From VAZQ01 sp963725065 (GTDB lineage Bacteria; Pseudomonadota; Alphaproteobacteria; Rhizobiales; Xanthobacteraceae), in NCBI GenBank assembly GCA_963725065.1, contig CAVRXD010000053.1, positions 248,001 to 312,000 of the forward strand: a stretch of DNA of 64,000 nucleotides, given 5' to 3'. A model generated the notes under the pieces. It made no database searches. It was not told the origin of the DNA and worked only from the letters and a program-made list of their open reading frames with translations. Positions 52,441 through 60,861 of this stretch are shown piece by piece (the first letter of the stretch is position 1; each line of letters starts with the position of its first letter). The position numbers and the translations under genes are program-made.

Positions 52441-52535
52441 CATTGACCCTCGTCGTCGTCGGCCTGGTTCTGGCTCCGCCAACCGGTTGGTTGCTCGGCG
52501 CCTGGTTGGCCGACCTGACCTACGAGACCCCCTGA
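52437..52535 (+). CDS. 32-residue single-span membrane protein
   Basis: MTLTLVVVGLVLAPPTGWLL continuing to a TGA at 52533. It starts by ATGA overlap with the previous gene, the usual sign of translational coupling, and is nearly all hydrophobic with a Pro-Pro kink. Very short, so only moderately supported; no family recognised. Confidence 0.4.
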   Translation: MTLTLVVVGLVLAPPTGWLLGAWLADLTYETP

Positions 52536-52590
52536 AAATCGAACTCGGCTTTGGGCACTACCGGGCGGCAGGTGGAAGTGGACCGCCAAT

Positions 52591-52974
52591 TCACCGTGAA
52601 TTCACCGTGCCCCACCCTGCACCGCTGCAAATCGAGCCGCCGGCGAAGAACGAACAGCGCCCTTGAGTTGGTGTCGGCGCGTTCCTCCTTTGCACGAGAT
52701 TTTGACAGGAATTGACGTTGTATAGCGCTGGCCCGCCCTCGCGGCCGAGATTGCCGTTGTCGTCCCGCCACCATCGGCCAGCGCTAATACCGATGTCGCA
52801 GCGCTGTTCAAACTGCTCCACGTCGTCAAGGGGCACTCGTATGCCGTTTACGATCACGTCCGTTACGAGACCGCTTTGACTATTGAATATATTATATTGT
52901 GCTGAGGCAGGCTCGATTGCGAAGCACAACACAGCCGATGCTGCCAGACAAGCGCGTGTAATAAAGGGGGTCAT
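52591..52974 (-). CDS. Secreted cysteine-containing hypothetical protein
   Basis: A 127-residue protein with a clear signal peptide (ITRACLAASAVLCFAIEPAS, cleaved after ASA). The mature part has GRWWRDDNGNLGREGGPALY, similar in pattern to the WYD...GxxGREGGP motif of many exported proteins of unknown role, and Cys residues in EQRCDIG, NSCQNL, GRCSF and SICSG that could form two disulfides. Its promoter region has two perfect CRP-type sites (53042-53080). Confidence 0.65.
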   Translation of the reverse strand: MTPFITRACLAASAVLCFAIEPASAQYNIFNSQSGLVTDVIVNGIRVPLDDVEQFEQRCDIGISAGRWWRDDNGNLGREGGPALYNVNSCQNLVQRRNAPTPTQGRCSFFAGGSICSGAGWGTVNSR

Positions 52975-53041
52975 GACCGTGTCCTCCTGGTTCGACTAAT
53001 AGCGGCCCCATCCCAAAATGGCCGCGTAGTAGCGATTTCGG

Positions 53042-53080
53042 TGTGAAGCGCGTCACAAGTGCGCTGTGACGCTCGTCACA
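53042..53080. promoter_or_regulatory. Two tandem CRP/FNR-type sites, TGTGAN6TCACA
   Basis: TGTGAAGCGCGTCACA at 53042-53057 and TGTGACGCTCGTCACA at 53065-53080 both match TGTGAN6TCACA without a mismatch. Their centres are 23 bases apart, about two helical turns. They lie 68-106 bases before the start of the secreted-protein gene on the minus strand. The rest of the gap 52975-53447 has no supported gene. A CRP-like protein would bind with cAMP. Confidence 0.6.
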
Positions 53081-53447
53081 AAATGTCTGCTTCGCGGGCA
53101 CGCGATTAGGAAATGGACTCAGGGACCGTCGGAAATCTGGCCAGCTGATGAGCTTGGTCGAGGAACCTCATCTCGCCGAGCGGCGTTTCCTTTCAGTGCT
53201 GACGCAGCGAAGGAATTCGTCGTGACAAGACTGTCAATCATGCTGACGATTGCTGTCCATACGGGTGCCCAAATGCCCCGTCGTCGCATCGCCGCCAGAA
53301 TTAAAATCCTTTAGCCAGGGCCTGTTTTCTCCCGATGTATAGCGGGTTATCACGGTCAATTATTTCGGGTCGCGAGCCTTTCGGGCCGCGGAGCGCACCG
53401 AGCACTCCTGCACGACCACTGTGCAGCCGGCGACGAGATCACTGTGC

Positions 53448-53756
53448 TCACTTAGCCTTGCCCTTCGGCCTTCCCTTCTCTGCCAGGGAGAGAACTCGCC
53501 GCCACATGCCGCTGCGGGAAGAGCGGGGATCGACCGGGCTCCCCTCCCTATCCACTTTCTCGAGCCGGCCCGCCTCGCAGGCGGCGACTAGTTCCTTGTT
53601 GATCCGGTGGCGCTCCTTCAGGGTGTCCTCCATGTATCCGAGCGCGATAAGGACGCGGTGGGCGTCTCCCGTGTGAAAGACGTGACCGCGATCATTGGGG
53701 CGCGCCAAGACTGTCCTCGACCAGGGTCGCCTGCGATTGTCTGACTTCTTCCTCAT
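53448..53756 (-). CDS. Small basic hypothetical protein
   Basis: A 102-residue basic soluble protein with no known domain: a positively charged start (KKSDNRRRPWSRTVL), the block HVFHTGDAHRVLIALGYM, a helix (LKERHRINKELVAACEAGRL) and a Lys-rich end (KGRPKGKAK). The ATG at 53756 follows GGAGGAGAAGCCGAG, a strong ribosome site. It could bind nucleic acid but that is a guess. Confidence 0.5.
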   Translation of the reverse strand: MRKKSDNRRRPWSRTVLARPNDRGHVFHTGDAHRVLIALGYMEDTLKERHRINKELVAACEAGRLEKVDREGSPVDPRSSRSGMWRRVLSLAEKGRPKGKAK

Positions 53757-53896
53757 CTCGGCTTCTCCTCCCTTCACATTGTGGATTGCCGCGCCAATCA
53801 GTTTGTGAGTCAACAAAGAGGCATCCACATTGCGACCGGGTTCGTCAGTCGGAGATCAGGCGTCACTGCTGGCTCCTGCTGAGCGGCACCCGCCGC

Positions 53897-55894
53897 TCAC
53901 GCCCGCGGTGGCCGGCGCCGCTCGTGGAACCAGGCGCGGTATTTGCTCATCTTCTCGCGCTGCGCTGCCGGCGCGTAGCGCTTGCAGGTCGAGGCCTCGT
54001 CGCTCTTGGCCGGCGCGCCCCAACGCAGCTCGACGCAGTCGTTGGGGTTGTACGCCATCTCGAGGTCTACCGCACGGTCGATCACGTCGCGCAGCGTAAG
54101 CGTCCACGCGGAGCCGTCGCTGCGCGGATACGACAACTTGCGCGTCGCCAGCTCGGACGTAAGCACGCGCTGCAATTCGGCCTTCACCTCCGCGACACTC
54201 ATGTCCCTCGGCATCGCGTAGCGCTCGGGCCGCCGCGCGACCCGATCCGGGAAGCGGAGCACCACGTCGATCGCGATCAACAAGCGCAAGTCGCGCGAAG
54301 GAGTTGAGAAGTCTTCCCACGCGCCGCTCGTCTCGAAGATCGCCGGGCCATCCGGCATGGTCGCTTCGCCACGCTTACTGTTCTGGAATTTGCGCCCGTT
54401 CTCAACCGAGGTCACCCGCACCTTCACTTGCTCTTCGAGCGACGTGATCGCCTCTTTCATCGCGCGCGTCGGATCGAGCGGGGAGGGTGACATAACATCG
54501 TCCATGCGGTCGTAGAAGTCCTCGACGCCGAGCTGCGACTGATCGAGCGAGAACTCGGCGTATTGCGGATTCTTCGCGATCTCGGCATTGATCAACCGCC
54601 GCATCGCGCCGTTTGCGACCACCACCGGACGGAAGCGCTTGAATCCCGGCCCGCCGAGCGCGGGTTCCTGCGCAAACAGGAAGTTGCCGCGCCAGAAACG
54701 CTTGCGCGCGACCGTGCCGTCGGGCTGGCCGTCAACGGCCAAAATGATGCCGGCTGCGTCCTCCGTTTGCGCGATGCGGCGCACGATCATCAGGATGTGC
54801 CCGTAAGGATCAGCATAGACGGTGCCTGGGCGCAACGTGTCCGCTGAGAGCGGCACGGGATAGTAATCAGTGTTGTTGTCGGCGAGCGCGGTGCGCGCCG
54901 AGCCGGAATGGACGCTGTCCGAGACGATCTGCACCAATTCGGCGAATGACGGCGCGGGCCCGGTCCGCTTCGGACCCGGCGGCGCCGGTGCGCTCGAAAA
55001 CCCGAAATATCCGCTCGCGGTCGGTGGGATGGGCGCCGCGACCGGAGGCGGCGGGGGCTTGGCCTCTTCGGCGTTCTGCAAGCTGAACCATTGCGGGCAG
55101 GTGGGTGCCTTGCCGCCGCTGCCGCGCGAGCATTTCGAGAAGCCGTAGGGCAGCCCCATCTTGTACGCGAAGTACGCTCGCAAGGTGTAGGGAAGATCGG
55201 CGCAGTCGGGACGAAGAGAGATTTTAGCGTCTTCATTGAGGCCAAGATGGTTGAACAGGAAATTGCGCGAGGGGTCGCGCACCACCTCGTGCAACGCCGG
55301 CCACGACGGCTCCGCATCGAGCGGATCGTCGAACAGCTTTTCGATCCAGGCGGAGAACAGGTTCTCGCTTGCGCGATTCCAGGTGTTGCGCAAGGGCCAG
55401 GTGCTTCCCGCCGCGGAGCCCGGCCCGCCCGGTTTGTCCGGGCGCACCTTGATCTCGCGCGTGATCGGGCCGCATCCTGCTCCCGCCTGCTGGGGCGTGA
55501 GCGTCGCATGCCAGGAGCCCGACGCCGGCGCCTTAATCTCGGTGGACCAGAAATACGGCGGGCCGCCATGGCGCTCCCGCGAGGTGGCGGCCACGCTGCC
55601 ATCGGGCCCGGTCAGCGAGAGCTCTCCTTGCAGCGGCTTTTCGGTCACGAGCATGACGCGCAGCGGGGCGCCTCTCCACGGCGCCCATGGCGAGGGCAGA
55701 AGCGCGATCTCGCCCGCCGCGTCACAGGCGGGCGCCGAGCCTTGCGCCCTTGCGTTCCCCGCCGCGAGAGCCAGAAGGAATGCGCCGGTAATCAGCGACA
55801 ACGCTGTCGTTGCGGCCCCAATGAACCGGCGTGCCGAAAGCACTGGCAATCCCTTGCCTCTGTTGCGCCCGGCGACACAATCGGCTGAAATCAT
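53897..55894 (-). CDS. Exported protein with papain-fold (NlpC/P60-like) Cys and His motifs
   Basis: A 665-residue protein with an N-terminal export signal (ALSLITGAFLLALAAGNARA). After an Ig-like first part, DCADLPYTLRAYFAYKMG offers Cys231, and ADPYGHILMIV offers His366, spaced as Cys and His of NlpC/P60 or transglutaminase-like peptidases; a Pro-rich linker (EAKPPPPPVAAP) lies between. The C-terminal 300 residues are not recognised. It could be a cell-wall or protein-crosslink enzyme. The start is uncertain: no ribosome site precedes the ATG, and a GTG at 55843 is possible. It follows the DUF3300 and DUF2950 genes on the same strand. Confidence 0.55.
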   Translation of the reverse strand: MISADCVAGRNRGKGLPVLSARRFIGAATTALSLITGAFLLALAAGNARAQGSAPACDAAGEIALLPSPWAPWRGAPLRVMLVTEKPLQGELSLTGPDGSVAATSRERHGGPPYFWSTEIKAPASGSWHATLTPQQAGAGCGPITREIKVRPDKPGGPGSAAGSTWPLRNTWNRASENLFSAWIEKLFDDPLDAEPSWPALHEVVRDPSRNFLFNHLGLNEDAKISLRPDCADLPYTLRAYFAYKMGLPYGFSKCSRGSGGKAPTCPQWFSLQNAEEAKPPPPPVAAPIPPTASGYFGFSSAPAPPGPKRTGPAPSFAELVQIVSDSVHSGSARTALADNNTDYYPVPLSADTLRPGTVYADPYGHILMIVRRIAQTEDAAGIILAVDGQPDGTVARKRFWRGNFLFAQEPALGGPGFKRFRPVVVANGAMRRLINAEIAKNPQYAEFSLDQSQLGVEDFYDRMDDVMSPSPLDPTRAMKEAITSLEEQVKVRVTSVENGRKFQNSKRGEATMPDGPAIFETSGAWEDFSTPSRDLRLLIAIDVVLRFPDRVARRPERYAMPRDMSVAEVKAELQRVLTSELATRKLSYPRSDGSAWTLTLRDVIDRAVDLEMAYNPNDCVELRWGAPAKSDEASTCKRYAPAAQREKMSKYRAWFHERRRPPRA

Positions 55895-55966
55895 TGCAAA
55901 AGTCGATTGGCCATGCGGGTTTTGCCACTGTGGGGGGCTTTTACCTTTTTGGCGCGCGTCGCGCGT

Positions 55967-56929
55967 CTAACGCTGACTCTGTGGTTGCTGGATCACCACG
56001 CGCGACCAACTCTGGTCAGGATTGAAGGTCGTCATCGCGCCGGCGATGCGCGCGGTGCTCAGCCCCAGATCCTTCTGGAACACGACGCCCTGGTGATTGA
56101 CCACAAAAGTCATCACGCCGGAATTGCCGTATTCCGCCGGATAGGCCACCAGCGCGAACCCGCCGATCATCTTGCCACGTACCACGTAGTCGATTGCACC
56201 GCCGAGTGCGCTCGGCCCCTGGCGTGTGAGCACCCGGTAGTAGTACCCGTGGTACGGCATGCGCTGCCGCCCGGCACGGTAGCCTTCGGCCGCTGCGCTG
56301 GCGGCGAGGTCCCCGAGCGGGCTTTCGTCCTCCTCGCTTGCTGCGGGCCAATAAAGCCCATCCTTCGTGCCGGGGTGGCTTACGATTCGCTGGGCGTAGA
56401 CGCCGTTGCCTGCAACGCCTTTCTCGGCATATTCCTGCTGCGCATCGACGAAGGCGAGGCAGGCTTCGATGGTGTTGAGCTCATTGCGCCCGATGCGGCG
56501 GGCGAGTATCTCCTCACGGCCTGCCGCCGTGTCGAACTGCCAGCTGCCGTCCTTGCGCACCAGCGGGATCGGGAACGGCCACTCCTCGTTGCCGATGACC
56601 AGCACAGCCTTGTCCCCGCCCTCCGTCACGACTTGGTGCTTGCTGTCGTAGGCTTCGAGCACGTGCTTGCGGGCGGCGGCGTCGGCGACGGCATCGCCGG
56701 ACGACACGATCTCACCACTGCCTGGGCCGAGCAGGCGCATCACCGCTGCCCGATCGGTGGCTTTTGCAGCATTGACGAGTGCGGCAACCGCGTCGTCGGG
56801 GCTCTTGAAGCGCTCCTGCGCCGATGCACTGGTCGCGATAAACAGCAAGGTCATCGCTATCGTCGAGCGAATGCGTGACCACATTGACGACCGGGAATGA
56901 CCTCGGAATTCTGATAAACTTGTGATCAT
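55967..56929 (-). CDS. DUF2950 family exported protein
   Basis: A 320-residue exported protein. RFKSPDDAVAALVNAAKATD, LLGPGSGEIVSSGDAVAD, WQFDTAAGREEILARRIGRN and DAQQEYAEKG are the DUF2950 blocks in order. GAGGAGATATC sits correctly before the ATG at 56929, which decides the start, even though the signal-peptide core (TIAMTLLFIATSASA) is about 22 residues in. The family is usually encoded beside DUF3300 genes, as here. Function unknown. Confidence 0.88.
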   Translation of the reverse strand: MITSLSEFRGHSRSSMWSRIRSTIAMTLLFIATSASAQERFKSPDDAVAALVNAAKATDRAAVMRLLGPGSGEIVSSGDAVADAAARKHVLEAYDSKHQVVTEGGDKAVLVIGNEEWPFPIPLVRKDGSWQFDTAAGREEILARRIGRNELNTIEACLAFVDAQQEYAEKGVAGNGVYAQRIVSHPGTKDGLYWPAASEEDESPLGDLAASAAAEGYRAGRQRMPYHGYYYRVLTRQGPSALGGAIDYVVRGKMIGGFALVAYPAEYGNSGVMTFVVNHQGVVFQKDLGLSTARIAGAMTTFNPDQSWSRVVIQQPQSQR

Positions 56930-56974
56930 GATATCTCCTCAACTTGCATGAACGGATGCTCGGCGTCCCGGCAT

Positions 56975-58675
56975 TCAGTGCCGTAAATGTGGGGCAGTCG
57001 GGAGATGCGCGCCCGATGCGATCCACTGCTTGTAGGTTTGGAATCCAAGGCCGAGCTGCTCGTAGAAGACCCGCAGGTATCCGTCGCGACCACGTCTCAC
57101 CGCCTGCGGCGCAACCTTTTGCACCTCGTGCGCCATGACACCGACATAGGCCTTCTCGCTGTCGTAGTAGCTGAAACGATAGAAATTCAGGCCATTGGCA
57201 AGCCGCCCGAGCAGCACGATGTCGTGCTTCAGGGCGATGTCGGACCGGCGTCCGCCTCCACCGCCACCACGCCCTCCGCCGCCGCCACGAGGACCCCCGC
57301 CACCGGGGCTGACGCGAGGACCCCCGCCACCGGGGCTGACGCGAGGACCCCCGCCACCGCCACCGGCCACCCTCGGAGCTCCCCCGCCTCCGCCCATGCT
57401 CTGGCGGCCGCGATCGGCCTGGGCGCGGGTCTTGGCCCCCGATTGCACATTGGAGAATGCCGTGTCGCGCGATGTGCTGGGCTTCGGGGCCGGTTTTTGC
57501 GCCGGCTTCTGAGCGGCCTTCTGGCCACCGCCGGGCCGGTCGGCGCGCGATGCGCTGGGCTTTGCGGCCGGTTTTTGTGCCGGCTTCTGAGCGGCCTTCT
57601 GGCCGCCGCCGGGCCGGTCGCCTGCGCCCGACCGATCACGATCTCCTCCGCCCGGGCGATCTCCAGCGCCCGGGCGATTACCCGCGCCGGGGCGGGCGGA
57701 ATCAATCACCTTCTGGCCGTCCTTGCCTCGGAAGTCCTGGCGCGCACTCTTGCCAGCCTGAATGTCGTTCTTGGCAAATTTCTGCCGCACATCGGCGTTG
57801 TTGTACTTGACGCCGTGTCGATGGTCCGCGTTGTGCTCCCACTTGTTGAAATTGTTGATGTTGCTGCGATCTAAATTGTTGATGTTAACGTTGCGATTGG
57901 CGACGTTGATGTTGCGGCGGCCCCAGTCGCAGTTGCCCCAGATGGCGTGACCGATTGCGACGGCGCTGCCGAATGCGATCCCGGCGGCAACCGCACCCCC
58001 AGCATAATACCCAGGTCGAGGCGGAAAGTAGTACGGCGAATAATCAGGATAAGGCCAGGCACCGTAAACGACCGCTGGATCGTAGTACGGGACATACATC
58101 TCGGTGGGCGACGTCGGCTCGATGACGATGTACTGGGCCGGCGCCTGTCCTTCCTGTGCCTGGCCACCGCCTCCCTGCGCCGGGGCCGCGCTCTTGACCG
58201 TGACGGTCTGCTCTTTGGTCGACTGCAGCTTGCCGTTGGCCTGCGCGCGCCCACGCAGTCGCTGGATCGCGTCCATAAGCTCCGGCTGCTGCGCCAGCAC
58301 GGCGTCGCCGAGCTTTTGCGTCCAGTCGAGCTGGTCGGCCATCATGGTGAGCACATTCGGGACCTGGGCGAGCGCCTTCACGCTGTCGTCCCAGCCCTGC
58401 TTGGCGAGCGCAGCCGTCAATGCTTCGCCCTTGAGGCTGTTGTTCGACTTCGCCCAGCGGTCAGCCTGCACCACCTCGAGTGGATAGGTCGATGCGATCA
58501 GGACCTCCGAAAGGAGCGCATCGGGATAGAGCGCGATCGGCGCCACCAGTTGGTCGAGCTCCGCCGGCTTGAGCAGCGCTTGGCTTGGTGCCGCGGCCGG
58601 CGTCTGCGCGAGCGCATCGAGCGGAAGCAAGCAGAGCAGCGCAGCCGTGATCAATCGCGACAATGTGCCCACCAT
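56975..58675 (-). CDS. DUF3300 protein with repeat region and S74-type chaperone-like tail
   Basis: A 566-residue exported protein. The signal peptide (LITAALLCLLPLDALAQ) precedes the DUF3300 domain (about 35-160: LDQLVAPIALYPDALLSEVL). A Tyr/Pro and Asn-rich part follows, then a long low-complexity region with PGGGQKAAQKPAQKP twice, then Gly-rich PRVSPGGGG repeats. The last 80 residues (SDIALKHDIVLLGRLANGLN, then FYRFSY and YVGVMAHEV) match the S74 intramolecular chaperone fold of phage tail spikes. The ATG at 58675 follows AAGGAG. It heads an operon with DUF2950 and the peptidase-like gene. Confidence 0.8.
   Translation of the reverse strand: MVGTLSRLITAALLCLLPLDALAQTPAAAPSQALLKPAELDQLVAPIALYPDALLSEVLIASTYPLEVVQADRWAKSNNSLKGEALTAALAKQGWDDSVKALAQVPNVLTMMADQLDWTQKLGDAVLAQQPELMDAIQRLRGRAQANGKLQSTKEQTVTVKSAAPAQGGGGQAQEGQAPAQYIVIEPTSPTEMYVPYYDPAVVYGAWPYPDYSPYYFPPRPGYYAGGAVAAGIAFGSAVAIGHAIWGNCDWGRRNINVANRNVNINNLDRSNINNFNKWEHNADHRHGVKYNNADVRQKFAKNDIQAGKSARQDFRGKDGQKVIDSARPGAGNRPGAGDRPGGGDRDRSGAGDRPGGGQKAAQKPAQKPAAKPSASRADRPGGGQKAAQKPAQKPAPKPSTSRDTAFSNVQSGAKTRAQADRGRQSMGGGGGAPRVAGGGGGGPRVSPGGGGPRVSPGGGGPRGGGGGRGGGGGGRRSDIALKHDIVLLGRLANGLNFYRFSYYDSEKAYVGVMAHEVQKVAPQAVRRGRDGYLRVFYEQLGLGFQTYKQWIASGAHLPTAPHLRH
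57301..57354. repeat. 27-base tandem repeat within the DUF3300 gene
   Basis: Two perfect copies of a 27-base unit starting CACCGGGGCTGACGCGAGGA encode two identical PRVSPGGGG units. Unequal crossing-over or slippage could change the copy number between strains. Confidence 0.7.
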
Positions 58676-58798
58676 GGCCATCTCCTTGTTCATATTCGGG
58701 TGCCATGACACCAGTCGTTAACCACGAGAGCCTTGCTGAGCGCTTCGATGTCGTCACATCATAGCCTGTCTTCCACGGCCTTCATCATCAATACTGCA

Positions 58799-58972
58799 GA
58801 ATCAGGTCTTGCTTGGCGAAGGTGTCATTAATCGCGGCGAGACGCTTGGTGAACACAAAGGTTGTGCCGCTCGCGTGGGAGCGACCGTGATCGGAAGATC
58901 GGGCAGCTTCAGGTTCGGGTTCGCAGCCGCGATCCGGGGATCGTTCCAGCGGGTCAAATTGCCGAGATGAGT
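58799..58972 (-). pseudogene. Relic of phosphate-binding protein PstS
   Basis: LGNLTRWNDPRIAAANPNLK followed by LPDLPITV is the phosphate-binding-loop region of PstS. After one frame change the reading continues SGTTFVFTKRL, also of PstS. Less than a fifth of the gene remains. It is joined directly to a ligase fragment upstream, so the junction is a deletion or recombination scar. The 100 bases between here and the DUF3300 start show nothing. Confidence 0.7.
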
Positions 58973-58982
58973 TGGCGTCCAA

Positions 58983-59134
58983 TCAATGGGCGAAAATGAA
59001 CACGGCAACGCCGTTGCGTCACAGGCGATGGCCTCCCCGTCGATCAGGCATGAGCGCGCCTCGAGCCGATTGATCGCCTCAACGATCAGTGGATACCGCG
59101 GAGCCCAGTCGTGGCCGTCAACGCGATAGTCTGC
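58983..59134 (-). pseudogene. Relic of an ATP-dependent DNA ligase (LigD type)
   Basis: The minus strand reads DGHDWAPRYPLIVEAINRLE, then RSCLIDGEAIACD, and after one shift NGVAVF. In LigD ligases the DGEAxxCD...GxxxF segment lies in the adenylation domain just behind the nucleotide-binding Lys. Only about 50 codons remain; there is no upstream Lys motif. It fuses to the PstS fragment on its left. Confidence 0.65.
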
Positions 59135-59747
59135 GCTCGATTAATCGCAGCTTGTGGGCCCGGCAACACGATTAGCCCGGGATTCGGTTCACGCACGGTC
59201 TCATTGCCCCCTTCCCCTGAATGTTCGGCACCATCATCAGCCAATCTGGCAAGAGCGCCACTAGTCTTGCGGAATTGGCGCGCAGGCGACGTCAGCAAAT
59301 TCCATCCGCAGTCCCCGCCCCTAGGTTTAGCGGGAACTCCGTCATATGGGGCGAGATGGCGGTCGGAAGACGCATCGAAGTGCTTCGACGAAGCTCGGCG
59401 GCTGCGCGTTAGGCTGAGATTGTTTCAGATCGGACGGATTTGCCATGCAAGTTCTCCGCCAACTGCGCAACCATGCTGAGGTACTATTGTACACGGCTGC
59501 GATGCTGCTCCCTACTTGGGGCGGGGACTAGAAAATCATTTTTCGATGCACCTTGCTGCGCATGAGGTTTTGGTGCGCGTTCCGATTCGGGTGCGGGGGG
59601 AACAAAAATGCGCTTGTCTCAGGCACCTTAACATGGCCGCAGGCGTGGGAAGCATATCCCGGAAACTAAGCGTCTTCCCGGTCCACCTTGTAGTCGGCGA
59701 TGCAAATTCCGTTTCAGCGTCTCAAATCGGAGACCAAAGGCAGTCGT
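59135..59747. other. 613 bases without a supportable gene
   Basis: Short open stretches exist in several frames but none shows a protein family, a good ribosome site or steady codon bias. GC content appears lower than in the left half. It is most likely degraded sequence of the same graveyard as the PstS and ligase relics. Confidence 0.5.
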
Positions 59748-60178
59748 TCATTCTGAGCTGTTTCTGATCAGCTCCATGGCGCGAACATACTTTGCGATCC
59801 GCTGGTGATCCTTGACGGATGGATTTGCGATGCGGGCGAGATCACTGTTATCCCGCAGGTCTGCAAGTTTGACACGCCGGCCAATTGGATTTATCGCCGC
59901 GCGCAACGCGAACTCTTCGTAAGTCTCACCTTCTCTCTTTGTCACCGAATCCAAGGCAGCGAGAATTTCTTCCGAAAAGCCCTCGCCCCTAAGTCTCTCA
60001 AAGGTCCACCCTGGGCAATCTTCGCACACATCATGGAGTACGGCGACAATACGCTCTTCGGCAGATTCAGGTCCATCATCATGCGCAACGGATGCAAGAT
60101 GTATGGTGCGCCTCCCTTATCAGTTATGCCGGCATGGGCCTCTGCCGCGATAACGATAGCCCTTTCTAGCGTGCTCAT
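59748..60178 (-). pseudogene. HD-domain hydrolase (small SpoT/MESH1-like), interrupted by one frameshift
   Basis: About 143 residues. The first frame (from the ATG at 60178) has AAEAHAGITDKGGAPYILHP, the first metal-binding part. A one-base loss near 60073-60082 shifts the frame; repaired, it continues ESAEERIVAVLHDVCED, the central His-Asp pair, and NPIGRRVKLADLRDNSDL. This matches small stand-alone alarmone or nucleotide phosphohydrolases. It could be a real pseudogene, since it lies among relics, or a sequence error. Confidence 0.65.
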
Positions 60179-60226
60179 TTCCGATTACCTCAGCAACAAA
60201 CGGATTCTTTGGTGCCATTTCGGCTG

Positions 60227-60360
60227 TCACACGCGGAACACCTTCATGACTTGATCGCCCAAGTGATTGATCACCTCACGGCGATGCGGCCCTTCGTCGG
60301 CTTGTCGAATGGGCGTGCGCTGTGGAGCGTCGCCCAGGCGTCGGGGTCGATCTCCGCCCT
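60227..60360 (-). pseudogene. Relic of an adenine DNA methylase C-terminal tail (tentative)
   Basis: The minus strand reads EIDPDAWATLHSARPFDKP, then TKGRIAV, and after a one-base loss KVINHLGDQVMKVFRV and a stop. I recall this end pattern (RPFxKPxxGRIAVKVINHxGDEVxKV) from site-specific DNA methyltransferases; without a search the assignment is tentative. About 45 codons remain. Confidence 0.35.
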
Positions 60361-60620
60361 CAGTCGTCTTCAGCGCTGAAGAGATCGTTGGCGCCTAGGA
60401 AGTAGCCCCGGCGAGGAGCCGAAGCTCCACATGTTCGGAGAGCCTGCAACGCGGTCTGCAATCCACTTGCCTCCATTCGAGATCCACGCGCGCTCCTGCA
60501 GGGCCAGATTGGACGCGCCAGATGCCGACCAGAAGGCAAACGCTACTTCCCATGCCCTTCCCAAACGATGATTTCTGGGAAGGCCAAGGTCACAGTTTCC
60601 ATCTAAGTATTTGATTTAAT

Positions 60621-60666
60621 TGGTGGGCGCACCAGGGCTCGAACCTGGGACCCGCTGATTAAGAGT
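60621..60666 (-). other. Truncated 3' half of tRNA-Lys(CUU), probable attachment-site remnant
   Basis: On the minus strand the bases run from the anticodon loop (CTCTTAA with anticodon CTT), TCAG, through the intact T-arm (CCAGGTTCGAGCCCTGG) to GCGCCCACCA. The 5' half of the tRNA is absent: the anticodon stem partner CTGA is replaced by unrelated bases at 60667. A break in the anticodon loop is the classic crossover point of tRNA-targeting integrases. The integrase gene starts about 200 bases away. Confidence 0.7.
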
Positions 60667-60861
60667 AAGCTTTTGTCGCATGTCATAGGCCGACACCGTG
60701 CGACACCAACCGTTGCGGACCCTCATTTAGGCGTTGAAGTGCTTCCATTTCCGTGAGACCTTCTGACTCGGCCCGCCCCCCGCCGACAGGACATGCCATC
60801 CGGCGAGGTCCGCTACGGGTCCGCAACCCAAGTGCGGACCTTCTTACAAGTCTCGGATGCC

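Noticed and set aside
57301..57354. Tandem 27-base repeats considered as a CRISPR-like array
   Set aside because: They are contiguous without spacers, only two copies, and encode Gly/Pro repeats in the DUF3300 protein.
60370..60564. 64-codon minus-strand frame (contains GKWIADRVAGSPNMWSF)
   Set aside because: It has some protein-like character and may be another relic, but I could not tie it to a family, so no feature is claimed.
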